64,000 nucleotides of DNA from Archegozetes longisetosus (lineage: Eukaryota > Arthropoda > Arachnida > Sarcoptiformes > Trhypochthoniidae): assembly GCA_018873245.2 (NCBI GenBank), contig JAEMBT020000002.1:9088001-9152000 (forward strand). Reading direction: 5' to 3'. Position 1 is the stretch's first letter, and every line of letters begins with the position of its first letter. Below, piece after piece: positions 63,242 through 64,000 of this stretch. A program made the position numbers and the translations under genes. Under the pieces are notes generated by a model. The model searched no databases. It was not told the DNA's origin and saw nothing but the letters and a program-made list of their open reading frames with translations.

Positions 63242-64000
63242 GAGAGTGGTTATGGAATCAATTTATTCAAATAATATAAAAATATTTGCATCCAGATCAA
63301 TGTTGTGAAAAAGTGAATTGAAAAGTTGACTACATTGCATAATAAGAAAACAAAAGTGATCGAGAGGTGAAATTGTTAGTTGGAGGAGCTAAAAGAGAGT
63401 TTTTAGTGCATATTATGAGTATTTGGTTATGTGATTCTGGGTTATATGATTCTAGATTTAAAGAGTCGGTCTGAACAAAGCTGGTGATCACCATGGAAAC
63501 TATGCATGTTCGTCTTCCTTTACATTTGTGCCCGTTTTGAACAGTTTGCTTCTATAGTTGTATAGATATCTATCTTAAACCTTGTCTCACTACAGCTACT
63601 CAACTATTTTTTCCTGCTTTTCTAAGCTGTAATTGACCACAAGTTGTCTTTAACTCTGCATTGACTTATGCTTACAAGTGATCTATAAGTTGTAAAATGA
63701 ACCAATTTCATTCTCTTTATGACTAGTTATTGGGTTATAGTTTGTTTGAAATGTGACTAAACAAAACAAAATAGATATTGAATGGATTTACAAAAAAGGT
63801 AAAAAGTTATTTAACAAGTTTTCCCAATTTCAAATTCAGTCTTTTACATCGTTGATCATATTTGAGTTTCAGTTTGATCATCTGCCAAAATATATGTTTA
63901 ATAAGTTTAGAAACTTATGACAACTACTGTTGTATTTGTACGTTAAGACTGGCAAATTTGCAAGTCTATAAAAACTGTATCTATTAGCTGTTAGAAAAAG

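Larger units (their letters stand above)
56361..64000. other. Gene-poor right flank (about 7.6 kb)
   Basis: I can support no gene here. Open frames are short, unlike any family I know, and often start without ATG. The part next to 56361 should include the SUZ12 3' UTR. It contains a 9-bp tandem repeat at about 59112-59155 and an AG microsatellite at 63195-63240. It may hold regulatory DNA or introns of a gene outside the window. Confidence 0.5.

Overview
This window looks like nuclear DNA of a small-genome invertebrate. It is strongly AT-rich, most introns are about 45-1100 nt with ordinary GT-AG borders, and every recognisable protein is a conserved animal protein. A mite or other chelicerate-like arthropod is my guess; the sequence does not fix the species. 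No bacterial, plasmid, phage, CRISPR, rRNA or tRNA features were seen, and no LTR, LINE or virus-like element was recognised.

Layout, left to right: a single-exon TOB/BTG anti-proliferative gene on the minus strand (1302-2660); about 9.5 kb with no gene I can support (2661-12175), holding GA/CT microsatellites and one MITE; Miro, the mitochondrial Rho GTPase (12176-16241, +, 12 exons); NUBP2, a cytosolic Fe-S assembly ATPase (16526-17558, -, 5 exons), convergent with Miro; epsin (18942-21658, +, 3 exons); CDC6, a replication licensing factor (22712-24289, -, single exon), convergent with epsin; USP7, a deubiquitinase (about 26609-32946, +, 19 exons), divergent from CDC6. A repeat-rich interval of about 16 kb follows, then MFSD11, an UNC93-like transporter homologue (49742-52578, +, 7 exons), SUZ12, a Polycomb PRC2 subunit (53614-56360, +, 8 exons), and a final 7.6 kb gene-poor stretch.

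The most unusual part is 26883-49503. Four blocks recur there in the same order and orientation: the USP7 5' exons, the USP7 3' flank with a small minus-strand gene of unknown family, a spacer, and an end block. I read this as an old tandem segmental duplication whose two units lost different parts. Unit 1 keeps complete USP7 but only the 3' part of the small gene. Unit 2 keeps the small gene whole (45989-46477) but only the TRAF/MATH exons of USP7 (39359-40290). These have kept every splice site, gained an ATG at the junction and gained a stop just after the MATH domain, so they could encode a free-standing USP7-like MATH protein of about 162 residues. The MATH block is far more alike between the units than the other blocks, which suggests gene conversion. 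The gaps are filled by DNA-transposon debris: a mariner DD34D relic, a Merlin/ISXO2 relic, several foldback elements and MITEs, and an intron-bearing CNDP2-type dipeptidase pseudogene with a MITE in its last codons.

Functional links: CDC6 and SUZ12 both have perfect E2F-type sites 80-130 bp upstream of their ATG, fitting their known E2F control in mammals. TOB, CDC6, USP7 and SUZ12 all act in proliferation or chromatin control, but they are not organised as an operon and I infer no shared pathway from their order. All exon boundaries were read by eye and checked only by phase and by family similarity from memory.
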